Under the pieces are notes generated by a model. That model made no database searches. It saw nothing but the letters and a program-made list of their open reading frames with translations, and was not told where the DNA came from. Shown here piece by piece: positions 44,404-51,941 of a stretch of 64,000 bases of DNA (positions within the stretch are counted from its first letter, which is position 1; each line of letters opens with the position of its first letter). The position numbers and the translations under genes are program-made. Where the stretch lies: positions 62,001 to 126,000 of the forward strand of contig JAYPEX010000003.1 in assembly GCA_038125995.1 (NCBI GenBank), given 5' to 3'. The DNA comes from MAG-120531 sp038125995. Lineage in GTDB: Bacteria; Bacteroidota; Bacteroidia; Flavobacteriales; Flavobacteriaceae.

Positions 44404-45370
44404 CAGTTTGATTATTCGCAGCATCGAGATAAACTACAAAAGCTTCTAATTCAGAATCTCCCTGAACTAAGTTCATGGTTTTTTCTAATCCCATTGCCAT
44501 AAAAGCAGTAGCATAACCATCTGCCGTAGCACAATCATCTGCAAGGACACTGACAGCCAGAACATTTGAGTTTTGAGTGTAACCGGTTAGTGCATTAATG
44601 GTGTGTACATACTTTACTCCTGTTTCTGGATCCACTCTAAATTTGCGATAATTTCCTGAAGACGCTAAAGCTCGATCTTTGAGTTGAATGAGTCGAATCG
44701 GATTTGAACGATCTTCAGCTAAAGGATCGTCAATTCCAACCACCCATTCTTTATTGGAGGTCGTATTTATCCCTTTTGTTATAATTTCACCTCCTACTTC
44801 AATTAGATAATTTTTAAGACCTCGTTGATCAAGGGCAATCCCTAATCGATCAATTGCATATCCCTTGGCGATGGCATTAAAATCAAAATAGATGGAAGGG
44901 TGTTCTTTTACAATATGATCATCTTCGGTTAATCGGACTTTAGAATAACCTACATACTGCATGAGACTATCAACTTTCATATCGGTCAAATCCATTTTTT
45001 CTCCGGGTCCAAATCCCCAGGCATTGACCAAGACACCAACTGTTGGATCAAAATAACCTCCTGTCTTCTGGTAAATTTGATCTGATAATTCAAATACATC
45101 TCTAAACATGTGATCCACCTCAATAGTAGTATTTCCTTTATTAATTCTTGAGATATCAGAAGTTGGAATATAGGTAGACATCGATTGATTAACAACTTTA
45201 ATTACCGAATCAATTTCAAAATGCAAATCTACTGATTGGGTATCCGTAACGATAATCGAATAGGTTGTTCCAAAAGCCTCTCCTCTAAATTGAGATTTAT
45301 TGATATAAACATCTGATCCACATGAAACAACTAAATAACTTAAAGTAAGAATGTATAAGAATTTATTCAT
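44354..45370 (-). CDS. apbE: FAD:protein FMN transferase (lipoprotein)
   Basis: Covalently attaches FMN to Thr residues of NqrB and NqrC, working at the periplasmic face. The N-terminus is a lipoprotein signal with lipobox VVSC (Cys17). Family motifs: FGTTYSI, ISRINKG, FDPTVGVLVNAWGFG, DFNAIAKGYAIDRL and the late HTINALTGY and ADDCATADGYATAFMAMG with metal-binding Asp. Length 338. It closes the nqr cluster, overlapping the 119-residue gene by 4 bases, in keeping with its role in maturing the pump. Confidence 0.95.
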   Translation of the reverse strand: MNKFLYILTLSYLVVSCGSDVYINKSQFRGEAFGTTYSIIVTDTQSVDLHFEIDSVIKVVNQSMSTYIPTSDISRINKGNTTIEVDHMFRDVFELSDQIYQKTGGYFDPTVGVLVNAWGFGPGEKMDLTDMKVDSLMQYVGYSKVRLTEDDHIVKEHPSIYFDFNAIAKGYAIDRLGIALDQRGLKNYLIEVGGEIITKGINTTSNKEWVVGIDDPLAEDRSNPIRLIQLKDRALASSGNYRKFRVDPETGVKYVHTINALTGYTQNSNVLAVSVLADDCATADGYATAFMAMGLEKTMNLVQGDSELEAFVVYLDAANNQTATWASEGFQSAFLSKE

Positions 45371-45726
45371 TTAATTTCTTTTAAACCGGGATAGGTTAAT
45401 GTATAGGGCTCATTGAGATAAATTGGCAAACTCGGATCTTCAGTATTGTGAAGTCCTACTGCAGCATAATAAGTAATCCCTTCAAACTTTTGAGCGTGAG
45501 CTCTCATTTTCTCAGCTCGATCATTATTGATCATGTGAGGATTCTTAGGATAGCAGATGGCTTCCACTAGAATGAAGTGCAATTGTTTATCCTTCAAACA
45601 AACAAATTGAGGGTGTTTCTTGAGTTTAGAATTCACAGCCATAAACTCATAGCCTTGAGCCTCCAACTCCTTACCCACATAATTCATTGCCAAATTGTGC
45701 AATTCCTGTTCTGTCAATATCTTCAT
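45367..45726 (-). CDS. Conserved NQR-associated small protein of unknown function
   Basis: A 119-residue soluble protein (MKILTEQELHNLAMNYVGKE...) with no membrane segment and no signal peptide. I recognise it only as a gene usually found between nqrF and apbE in Flavobacteriia, sometimes loosely labelled as an Nqr subunit. The central block KKHPQFVCLKDKQLHFILV looks like an alpha/beta domain. It has its own exact promoter box 4 nt before the ATG and lies beyond the nqr terminator, so expression with apbE may be separate from the pump operon. Confidence 0.75.
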   Translation of the reverse strand: MKILTEQELHNLAMNYVGKELEAQGYEFMAVNSKLKKHPQFVCLKDKQLHFILVEAICYPKNPHMINNDRAEKMRAHAQKFEGITYYAAVGLHNTEDPSLPIYLNEPYTLTYPGLKEIK

Positions 45727-45730
45727 AAAG

Positions 45731-45738
45731 CAAAGCTA
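45731..45738 (-). promoter_or_regulatory. -7 element of the NQR-associated gene and apbE, 4 nt from the ATG
   Basis: TAGCTTTG on the minus strand, followed by CTTT and ATG. It abuts the T-run of the nqrF terminator. Predicts a leaderless mRNA for this gene and apbE. Confidence 0.6.
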
Positions 45739-45768
45739 AAAAAAAGCCAGTAGAAAACTACTGGCTCT
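45738..45768 (-). terminator. Intrinsic terminator of the nqr operon
   Basis: On the minus strand, perfect 8-bp stem GCCAGTAG / CTACTGGC (45746-45753 and 45758-45765) with a 4-nt loop, then eight T. It begins within 10 bases of the nqrF stop codon. Confidence 0.9.
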
Positions 45769-45772
45769 TGTC

Positions 45773-47080
45773 TTATCCTCCGAAATCGTCGAATCGAATA
45801 TTCTCATCAGCTAGACCAAAGTCTTCACCCATTTTTTGAACAGCCTTGTTCATCAGTGGTGGTCCACAGAAGTATAGTTCAATATCTTCTGGTGTCTCGT
45901 GTTTTGATAAGTATTGATCAATAACCACATTGTGAATGAATCCTACGAATCCATCACCTGGACTGTCGATATCTTCCTTAACTTTCCAGTTGTCTTCTTC
46001 CATTGGCTCTGAAAGCGCTAAATAGAATTTAAAGTTAGGAAACTCCTCTTCCAATTGTCTAAAGTGATCAATATAGAACAATTCTCTCTTAGAACGTCCT
46101 CCATACCAATACGTCACTTTTCTATTGGTTTTTAATGTTTTGAATAAGTGATATAAGTGTGAACGCATCGGAGCCATACCAGCTCCTCCACCAACGTAAA
46201 GCATTTCTGCTTCAGATTCATTGATAAAGAATTCACCGTAAGGTCCTGAGATCGTTACAGGATCACCTGCTTTACGAGAAAAGATATAAGAGGATGCAAC
46301 TCCAGGATTCACATCCATCCATCCGTTTTTATTGCGATCCCACGGTGGAGTAGCAATACGAACGTTCAACATGATTTCTCTTCCTTCTGCAGGGTAAGAA
46401 GCCATTGAATAGGCTCGTTCTACAGTTTCAGGGTTTTTCATCACTAGAGGCCATAAGTTAAACTTATCCCACTCCGCTTTGAACTTATCTGGAGTATCGT
46501 GCTCCTGGGGATGTGCTGTAATATCGATATCAGAGTATTTGATTTCACACTGAGGAATTTCAATTTGAATATACCCTCCAGCCTTGTAGTTCATATCTTC
46601 TGGAATCTCAACAACAAATTCCTTGATGAAAGAAGCTACATTGAAGTTTCTAACAACCTTTCCTTGCCATTTTTTAATTCCAAAAACCTCTTCTGGAATA
46701 GAGATATCCATATCCTGCTTCACCTTTACCTGACATGCTAAACGAGCTCCCTCAACGAGTTCTCTTTTAGAAAAGTGGGGAGTTTCTGTAGGAAGTGCTT
46801 CCCCACCACCTGAGTGAACATGGCATTCACACTGAATACAGGTTCCACCTCCACCACATGCTGAAGGCAAGAAAATCTTTTGACCACCAAGAGTCGATAA
46901 AAGAGATCCTCCCGAAGCAACCTCAACTTTTTTCTCACCGTTGATGGTAATGGTTACAGGTCCTGAAGGAGATAATTTTTCTTTAGTAAACAACAATAAA
47001 GAAACCAATACTAGTAGTAATACCAAAAAGGCAACTACAGTAATAACAATGGTAGTAAGTGTACTTGTCGCTAAAATCAT
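45773..47080 (-). CDS. nqrF: Na+-translocating NADH:quinone reductase subunit F
   Basis: NADH-oxidising subunit that passes electrons from FAD to a 2Fe-2S cluster. One N-terminal membrane helix (about 8-32). The plant-type ferredoxin domain has Cys75, Cys81 and Cys84 (SACGGGGTCIQC) and Cys116 (ARLACQ). The C-terminal flavodoxin-reductase module has RAYSMASYP for FAD and GGGAGMAPMRSH, then the terminal YFCGPP block. Length 435. It is the last gene of nqrABCDEF, 3 bases after nqrE's stop region, and is followed by a strong terminator. Confidence 0.98.
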   Translation of the reverse strand: MILATSTLTTIVITVVAFLVLLLVLVSLLLFTKEKLSPSGPVTITINGEKKVEVASGGSLLSTLGGQKIFLPSACGGGGTCIQCECHVHSGGGEALPTETPHFSKRELVEGARLACQVKVKQDMDISIPEEVFGIKKWQGKVVRNFNVASFIKEFVVEIPEDMNYKAGGYIQIEIPQCEIKYSDIDITAHPQEHDTPDKFKAEWDKFNLWPLVMKNPETVERAYSMASYPAEGREIMLNVRIATPPWDRNKNGWMDVNPGVASSYIFSRKAGDPVTISGPYGEFFINESEAEMLYVGGGAGMAPMRSHLYHLFKTLKTNRKVTYWYGGRSKRELFYIDHFRQLEEEFPNFKFYLALSEPMEEDNWKVKEDIDSPGDGFVGFIHNVVIDQYLSKHETPEDIELYFCGPPLMNKAVQKMGEDFGLADENIRFDDFGG

Positions 47081-47082
47081 TC

Positions 47083-47817
47083 TTATTTATTTAAATCATT
47101 GTAAGAGATCGCATCTGCTTTTTTCTCTTCTTTTAATTCTTCTTTTTTATCTTCTACTACAGTAGCAGTATCTTCTAATGGAGCTTCAGGTACTGGGTTA
47201 TCACCAGTTAACATTCCTCCAAAACTCATAAATCCAATTGCCATAAGACCTGTAAGGATGAAGGTAATTCCCAACCCTCTAAGTGCTGGTGGTACATTTG
47301 AATAACGGATCTTTTCTCGAATCGCAGCAATTGCTAAAATTGCTAAGAACCATCCAATACCAGAACTAATACCATAGTTAAAAGCTAAAGCTAACGAAGG
47401 AATTTCTCTTGATTGCATAAAGAGAGATCCTCCCAATATGGCACAGTTTACAGCGATTAGTGGTAAGAAAATACCTAATGAATTGTATAATGCTGGTGCA
47501 AACTTCTCAACAATAATTTCAACTAATTGTACCATGGTAGCAATAGTTGCAATAAAGAGGATGAATGATAAAAATCCTAGGTTGTAATCGGCGTATTCAG
47601 GTCCTAACCATGCAAGCGCTCCATCTCTTAAAATGTATTGATCTAAAAGCCAGTTCATAGGAACTGTAACTGCCATTACAAAGATTACAGCAGCACCTAA
47701 TCCCACAGCAGTAGAAACTTTTTTAGATACAGCTAGGTAAGAACACATCCCTAAGAATGTGGCAAATACCATATTATCGATAAAAATAGACTTGAAAAAT
47801 AATTCTAAATGTTCCAT
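47083..47817 (-). CDS. nqrE: Na+-translocating NADH:quinone reductase subunit E
   Basis: Polytopic membrane subunit with six helices, paired with NqrD around an iron centre. The two conserved Cys are in LGMCSYLAV (Cys25) and VNCAILGGS (Cys125). The 244 residues exceed the usual length of about 200: after the last helix there is a hydrophilic acidic tail of about 40 residues rich in Glu and Lys (EDKKEELKEEKKADA). This extension is the only unusual feature. Confidence 0.96.
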   Translation of the reverse strand: MEHLELFFKSIFIDNMVFATFLGMCSYLAVSKKVSTAVGLGAAVIFVMAVTVPMNWLLDQYILRDGALAWLGPEYADYNLGFLSFILFIATIATMVQLVEIIVEKFAPALYNSLGIFLPLIAVNCAILGGSLFMQSREIPSLALAFNYGISSGIGWFLAILAIAAIREKIRYSNVPPALRGLGITFILTGLMAIGFMSFGGMLTGDNPVPEAPLEDTATVVEDKKEELKEEKKADAISYNDLNK

Positions 47818-47827
47818 ATTTTATTTC

Positions 47828-48475
47828 TTAGTGAGATTCTTGAAGTTTTGGATTTCTAGCACGTTGTACCCAAATAATAAGTCCAACTACGATAAGCGCC
47901 ATTGGAGACAATAACATAAATCCATTGTTCTCATATCCTAAAGCGTATACTCCTGTTTTAGCGATTGGATCTCCTAAAACTTGAAACCCTAAAAGTGTTC
48001 CAGATCCTAAGAGTTCTCTAAAGAATCCAATAATCACTAATATGATAGCATATCCTCCAGCATTTCCAATTCCGTCCAAGAACGCTTTCCAAGGTCCATT
48101 ACCAAGCGCAAAAGCCTCAAAACGTCCCATAATAATACAGTTGGTTATAATCAGACCAACAAAGACTGAAAGCGTTTTACTAAGCTCATAAGCGAATGCT
48201 TTTAAAACTTGGTCCACAATAATTACGAGCGCCGCTACAACTACTAACTGAACAATAATTCTAATCTTAGATGGTATGATGTTTCTCATAAGTGAGATTA
48301 CCACATTACCCATTCCTAAAACGAAAAGTACGGACAATCCCATTACGATAGACGCCTTTAATTCTGCTGTGATGGCAAGCGCTGAACAGATCCCCAATAC
48401 CTGAATTGTAATCGGGTTATTGTCAAATAATGGATCTTTAATTAAGGCTGCATCTTTTTTAGATAGTAATCCCAT
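47828..48475 (-). CDS. nqrD: Na+-translocating NADH:quinone reductase subunit D
   Basis: Six-helix membrane subunit homologous to NqrE. Conserved Cys30 (LGICSALAIT) and Cys113 (TNCIIMGRFEAFA) correspond to the ligands of the iron centre between NqrD and NqrE. Length 215. It lies between nqrC (4 bases) and nqrE (10 bases) in the operon. No anomalies. Confidence 0.97.
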   Translation of the reverse strand: MGLLSKKDAALIKDPLFDNNPITIQVLGICSALAITAELKASIVMGLSVLFVLGMGNVVISLMRNIIPSKIRIIVQLVVVAALVIIVDQVLKAFAYELSKTLSVFVGLIITNCIIMGRFEAFALGNGPWKAFLDGIGNAGGYAIILVIIGFFRELLGSGTLLGFQVLGDPIAKTGVYALGYENNGFMLLSPMALIVVGLIIWVQRARNPKLQESH

Positions 48476-48479
48476 AATC

Positions 48480-49226
48480 TTATTGTACTAAAATGCTGTT
48501 TAAATAATTCTCGTATAACTTAAAGCTGTCTGAAAGCATCGCTGAAAGACCATTACCGGTAATAGTCGCTCCAGCAAGCGCATCAACTTCATTGTCTAGT
48601 TTATCATTGTTTAATGGATCGTTATTTCCTTTGAAAACTTTAACCCCAACAATGTCATTATTTTTCAAAATAGATTCCCCTGTAAAGTCATCCATAAAGA
48701 AACGTTGCTTGATGTTCGCTCCAAGACCAGGAGTTTCTCCTTTGTGATCAAAGAAGACTCCTTGAATCACCAAGTTGTTATCTAAGGCAACATAACCCCA
48801 AATAGCATCCCAAAGACCTTTACCTAACATTGGAAGAACGTAGAATGTCTTTCCGTCTTTTTCTCCAATAAAAACTGGTAAACGACGTGCTTCACCATTT
48901 TTAGCACGCTCTCCTTCTTTCTTTAAATCGATCAAAAAAGCTTCCTTGTCTTCAGTGATTTGATCACCTTCGATTACTAATTGCTTTTTGATATATTGAT
49001 TAAATACTTGAGCCACTTCAGAGGTTGAAATGAACTCAACACTTCCTTCGTCATTATTGTTAACACCCATAGCATAGAGGATGTTTTGTTGTTTTTCTAA
49101 TCGAATATTTTCACTGATGGTTCCGCTTAATGAAGAAGAAACAAAAGCTAATAAGGCTCCTACAACCACAACCATGACGATTGCGAAAATAAAAGTATAT
49201 GAATTTTTATCTGTATGAATTGCCAT
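48480..49226 (-). CDS. nqrC: Na+-translocating NADH:quinone reductase subunit C
   Basis: Periplasmic FMN-binding subunit with one N-terminal membrane helix (about 12-34). The flavinylation motif is DALAGATIT, with Thr221 the expected site of covalent FMN attachment by ApbE (Ala replaces the usual Ser two residues before the Ala-Thr pair). The core FMN-binding domain includes GLWDAIWGYVAL and HKGETPGLGANI. Length 248. Two bases downstream of nqrB. Confidence 0.97.
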   Translation of the reverse strand: MAIHTDKNSYTFIFAIVMVVVVGALLAFVSSSLSGTISENIRLEKQQNILYAMGVNNNDEGSVEFISTSEVAQVFNQYIKKQLVIEGDQITEDKEAFLIDLKKEGERAKNGEARRLPVFIGEKDGKTFYVLPMLGKGLWDAIWGYVALDNNLVIQGVFFDHKGETPGLGANIKQRFFMDDFTGESILKNNDIVGVKVFKGNNDPLNNDKLDNEVDALAGATITGNGLSAMLSDSFKLYENYLNSILVQ

Positions 49227-49228
49227 TG

Positions 49229-50446
49229 TTAAACAGTTTCAAGGTTAGCAATTGATTTTTTGGTACGTTTTAAACGTCTCTTTACATTTCCTCTAACCAC
49301 ATAGTGATCAATAGTAGGTGCAAAGACGTTCATAAGAAGAATTGCTAAGAATACTCCTTCAGGATATGCTGGATTAAACACACGAATCATCACCGAGATA
49401 AACCCGATTAAGAAACCGTAATACCACTTTCCTTTTTCAGTTTGAGCAGCAGTTACTGGATCAGTTGCCATATAAACAATACCAAATGCCAATCCTCCAA
49501 CTAATAAATGTTGCCAGTAAGGTAGGCTCATTAAGTGGTAGAATTTAGAGCTAGAGTGAATCCAACCTGCATCAACAACACCGTTAAAGATCAATCCCAT
49601 TACAAGTGCTCCGATAACAGCACTCAGCATAATTCTCCATGATCCAATCTTAGAAAAGATCAAAAACAAACCTCCTAATAAAATTAAGAAGGTTGAAGTC
49701 TCTCCAACGGAGCCTGGAATAAATCCAAAGAACATATCTGACACCGAGTAGGAATAATCAGCTCCCTGTGCTAGGGAACCTAATATCGTTTCTCCAGAAA
49801 TAGCATCTGCAGTCCCAGCACGTTCAACCGCCTGGTGAACCCACACCTTATCCCCACTCATCCAAGTTGGATATGAGAAGAATAAAAATGCTCTAATGGT
49901 AAGTGCTGGGTTTAGGATATTCATCCCTGTACCACCAAAGACCTCTTTTCCAATGACCACTCCAAAAATTACCGCAATCGCTAACATCCACAATGGTGTA
50001 TCAACAGGAATAATTAAAGGAACTAACATTCCTGTAACCAAATAACCCTCTTCTACCTCGTGACCTTTGATGACTGCGAACAAGAACTCAACACCCAATC
50101 CTACTCCGTAAGAAATAACTACCAGTGGAAGAATGGTAACAAGTCCAACTAGAAAGTTGTCTAAGGTCAAAAAGTGTTCAAGAACACTAAAGTCTGATGG
50201 AAATCCATTAATTGCTGAATAGTGTTGGTAACCAGCATTAAAGAAACTAAAAATCAAAATCGGAATCAAAGCTGTGATTACGGTATTCATCGTTCTTTTT
50301 AAATCGTCTACAGCACGAACATGAGCTCCTGAATGTGTTGTCTCATTTGGAGTATATAAAAAGGTATGAAGGGCATTAAATGCTGGAGCATACTTTTTAT
50401 CGCTGTACTTTTCCTTTAATAGGTGTAACTTGTTTTTTATACTCAT
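49229..50446 (-). CDS. nqrB: Na+-translocating NADH:quinone reductase subunit B
   Basis: Main membrane subunit, with about ten helices, binding covalent FMN and riboflavin and housing the sodium path. Length 405. The flavinylation region reads DAISGETIL at residues 214-222, where the family pattern is D-x-x-S/T-G-A-T; Thr220 is retained, but Glu219 replaces the usual Ala. The following DMFFGFIPGSVGE block is standard. The N-terminus carries the cytoplasmic segment typical of Bacteroidota NqrB. One base from nqrA. Confidence 0.97.
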   Translation of the reverse strand: MSIKNKLHLLKEKYSDKKYAPAFNALHTFLYTPNETTHSGAHVRAVDDLKRTMNTVITALIPILIFSFFNAGYQHYSAINGFPSDFSVLEHFLTLDNFLVGLVTILPLVVISYGVGLGVEFLFAVIKGHEVEEGYLVTGMLVPLIIPVDTPLWMLAIAVIFGVVIGKEVFGGTGMNILNPALTIRAFLFFSYPTWMSGDKVWVHQAVERAGTADAISGETILGSLAQGADYSYSVSDMFFGFIPGSVGETSTFLILLGGLFLIFSKIGSWRIMLSAVIGALVMGLIFNGVVDAGWIHSSSKFYHLMSLPYWQHLLVGGLAFGIVYMATDPVTAAQTEKGKWYYGFLIGFISVMIRVFNPAYPEGVFLAILLMNVFAPTIDHYVVRGNVKRRLKRTKKSIANLETV

Positions 50447-50447
50447 T

Positions 50448-51800
50448 TTATCCGATTTCTTTATATAATAAATCCAATGCTTCTCTTATAATTTTTTGGT
50501 GTGGTTGCTTTGACACACAAACAAATTCTGTAAGTGCAAAATCCTCAGGAGCTACTTCGTATAATCCTAACTGCTCCATCTCATCGAGATCTTTGATCAT
50601 ACAAGACTTCAGCAGTTGCATTGGATAGATATCCAATGGGAATACTTGCTCATACTGACCTGTGAGCACAAATGCCCTGTGCTCCCCGTTTGTATTGGTA
50701 TTGAGATTGTATTTTTTGCGCTTATTTAACCACGATAAGGTCAAGGCTCTCGTAATCGATACTTTGTTTGAAACTGGTTTTGCCCATCCAAAAAGTTCGT
50801 AATCGTTCCCTTCTGGAATTACCGTGACTGAATTGTTGTAAAATCTAAGGTATCTAAATGGAGCAACACCTGTTCCTGTAAGAACATTTCCGTTGATGAC
50901 TCTCACATTTTCATCAGTCAAGCCACCTGCAGCATCTAAAACCGTTTTGATTTCTGCTCCTAATTTAACGCGAACATATGATGGTTTTGAAACTCCAGAA
51001 CCACTAACTGCAACAGTTCTTGAACCATCAAACTCACCTTCTAACAAAAGCTTACCGATAATTTCTAAATCAGCAGCACTCACAGTCCACACGCGTTCTC
51101 CTTTATTAATTGGATCTACTTTATTGATAAGCGTTCCGACGAGTCCAGCAGGATGGGGTCCAGAAACAGTATGCAATTGAACACCTTCTAAACCTGCAAG
51201 AACCGAAGAACTTCCTTTAACAGAAATGTGAACTGAACCAGAAGTTAATTTACCAAGTGCGGTAACTGCAGCTTGTAAGTATTTTTCACTACCTGCAAGT
51301 GTATAATCTAAATCAGCAGCCAATGGAGCTGTATCCCATCCAGAAATAAAAATACCCTTAGGAGTATCCGCTGGATTAGCGATTAAATCGTAAGGACGTT
51401 GTTTGATAAACGGCCAACAACCACCAACTAACAATGCTTTCTTAATTTGATCAGCACTACCACTTTCAAGATTTACTGTTTGAAGTTTTTCAGAAGCATC
51501 AGTTCCATCAGCTTTAATGGTGATGGTTAACACTCTTCTTCTTGCCCCTCTTTTGATTTCGTCAATTACTCCACTTACAGGAGAAACAAATAGCATCTCT
51601 TCATTGTCTTTATTGTAGAACAACGCTTGACCTGCTTTGACATTTTCACCTTCTTTGAGAAGTAATTTTGGAACAATTCCGTGGAAGTCATCTAGATTAA
51701 TCTGATATGAGTCACTGTCTTTGAGAATACTAGTCTCTTTTTGAGCGGCTCCTACAAGATTAATATCCAATCCTTTTTTGATTCGAATGTCTGTAGACAT
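50448..51800 (-). CDS. nqrA: Na+-translocating NADH:quinone reductase subunit A
   Basis: Cytoplasmic subunit implicated in quinone reduction; contains no metal. Visible: N-terminal IRIKKGLDINLVG, the GDxPxxLL-like VPKLLLKEGENVKAG barrel-sandwich motif, GGCWPFIKQRPYD, and HTVSGPHPAGLVGT. The 450-residue length is normal. First gene of the nqrABCDEF operon, with a TAAATTTG promoter box 40 nt upstream of the ATG. Confidence 0.97.
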   Translation of the reverse strand: MSTDIRIKKGLDINLVGAAQKETSILKDSDSYQINLDDFHGIVPKLLLKEGENVKAGQALFYNKDNEEMLFVSPVSGVIDEIKRGARRRVLTITIKADGTDASEKLQTVNLESGSADQIKKALLVGGCWPFIKQRPYDLIANPADTPKGIFISGWDTAPLAADLDYTLAGSEKYLQAAVTALGKLTSGSVHISVKGSSSVLAGLEGVQLHTVSGPHPAGLVGTLINKVDPINKGERVWTVSAADLEIIGKLLLEGEFDGSRTVAVSGSGVSKPSYVRVKLGAEIKTVLDAAGGLTDENVRVINGNVLTGTGVAPFRYLRFYNNSVTVIPEGNDYELFGWAKPVSNKVSITRALTLSWLNKRKKYNLNTNTNGEHRAFVLTGQYEQVFPLDIYPMQLLKSCMIKDLDEMEQLGLYEVAPEDFALTEFVCVSKQPHQKIIREALDLLYKEIG

Positions 51801-51840
51801 ATTATGTAGACCTTTAGTTAATTTCTTTAAAAAATTGATG

Positions 51841-51848
51841 CAAATTTA
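51841..51848 (-). promoter_or_regulatory. -7 promoter element of nqrABCDEF (TAAATTTG)
   Basis: Exact TAnnTTTG match on the minus strand, 40 nt before the nqrA ATG. The 141-bp divergent gap shared with the T9SS plug gene is AT-rich, with no other motif I can support. Confidence 0.55.
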
Positions 51849-51929
51849 TGACTAAATTGAGAGTATTCATAATAAATAACAATTAAATTTTTTAGCACAA
51901 TTTTCATTTTTAAAATCTAACAAAAATAC

Positions 51930-51937
51930 TATCTTTA
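51930..51937 (+). promoter_or_regulatory. -7-like element of the T9SS plug gene, 4 nt from the ATG
   Basis: TATCTTTA (one mismatch at the last base), followed by GCTT and ATG. Same spacing as the leaderless-type boxes. Confidence 0.4.
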
Positions 51938-51941
51938 GCTT

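Noticed and set aside
44053..44424. 123-codon minus-strand frame overlapping the methyltransferase and apbE ends
   Set aside because: Different frame from apbE and antisense to the methyltransferase core; no domain.
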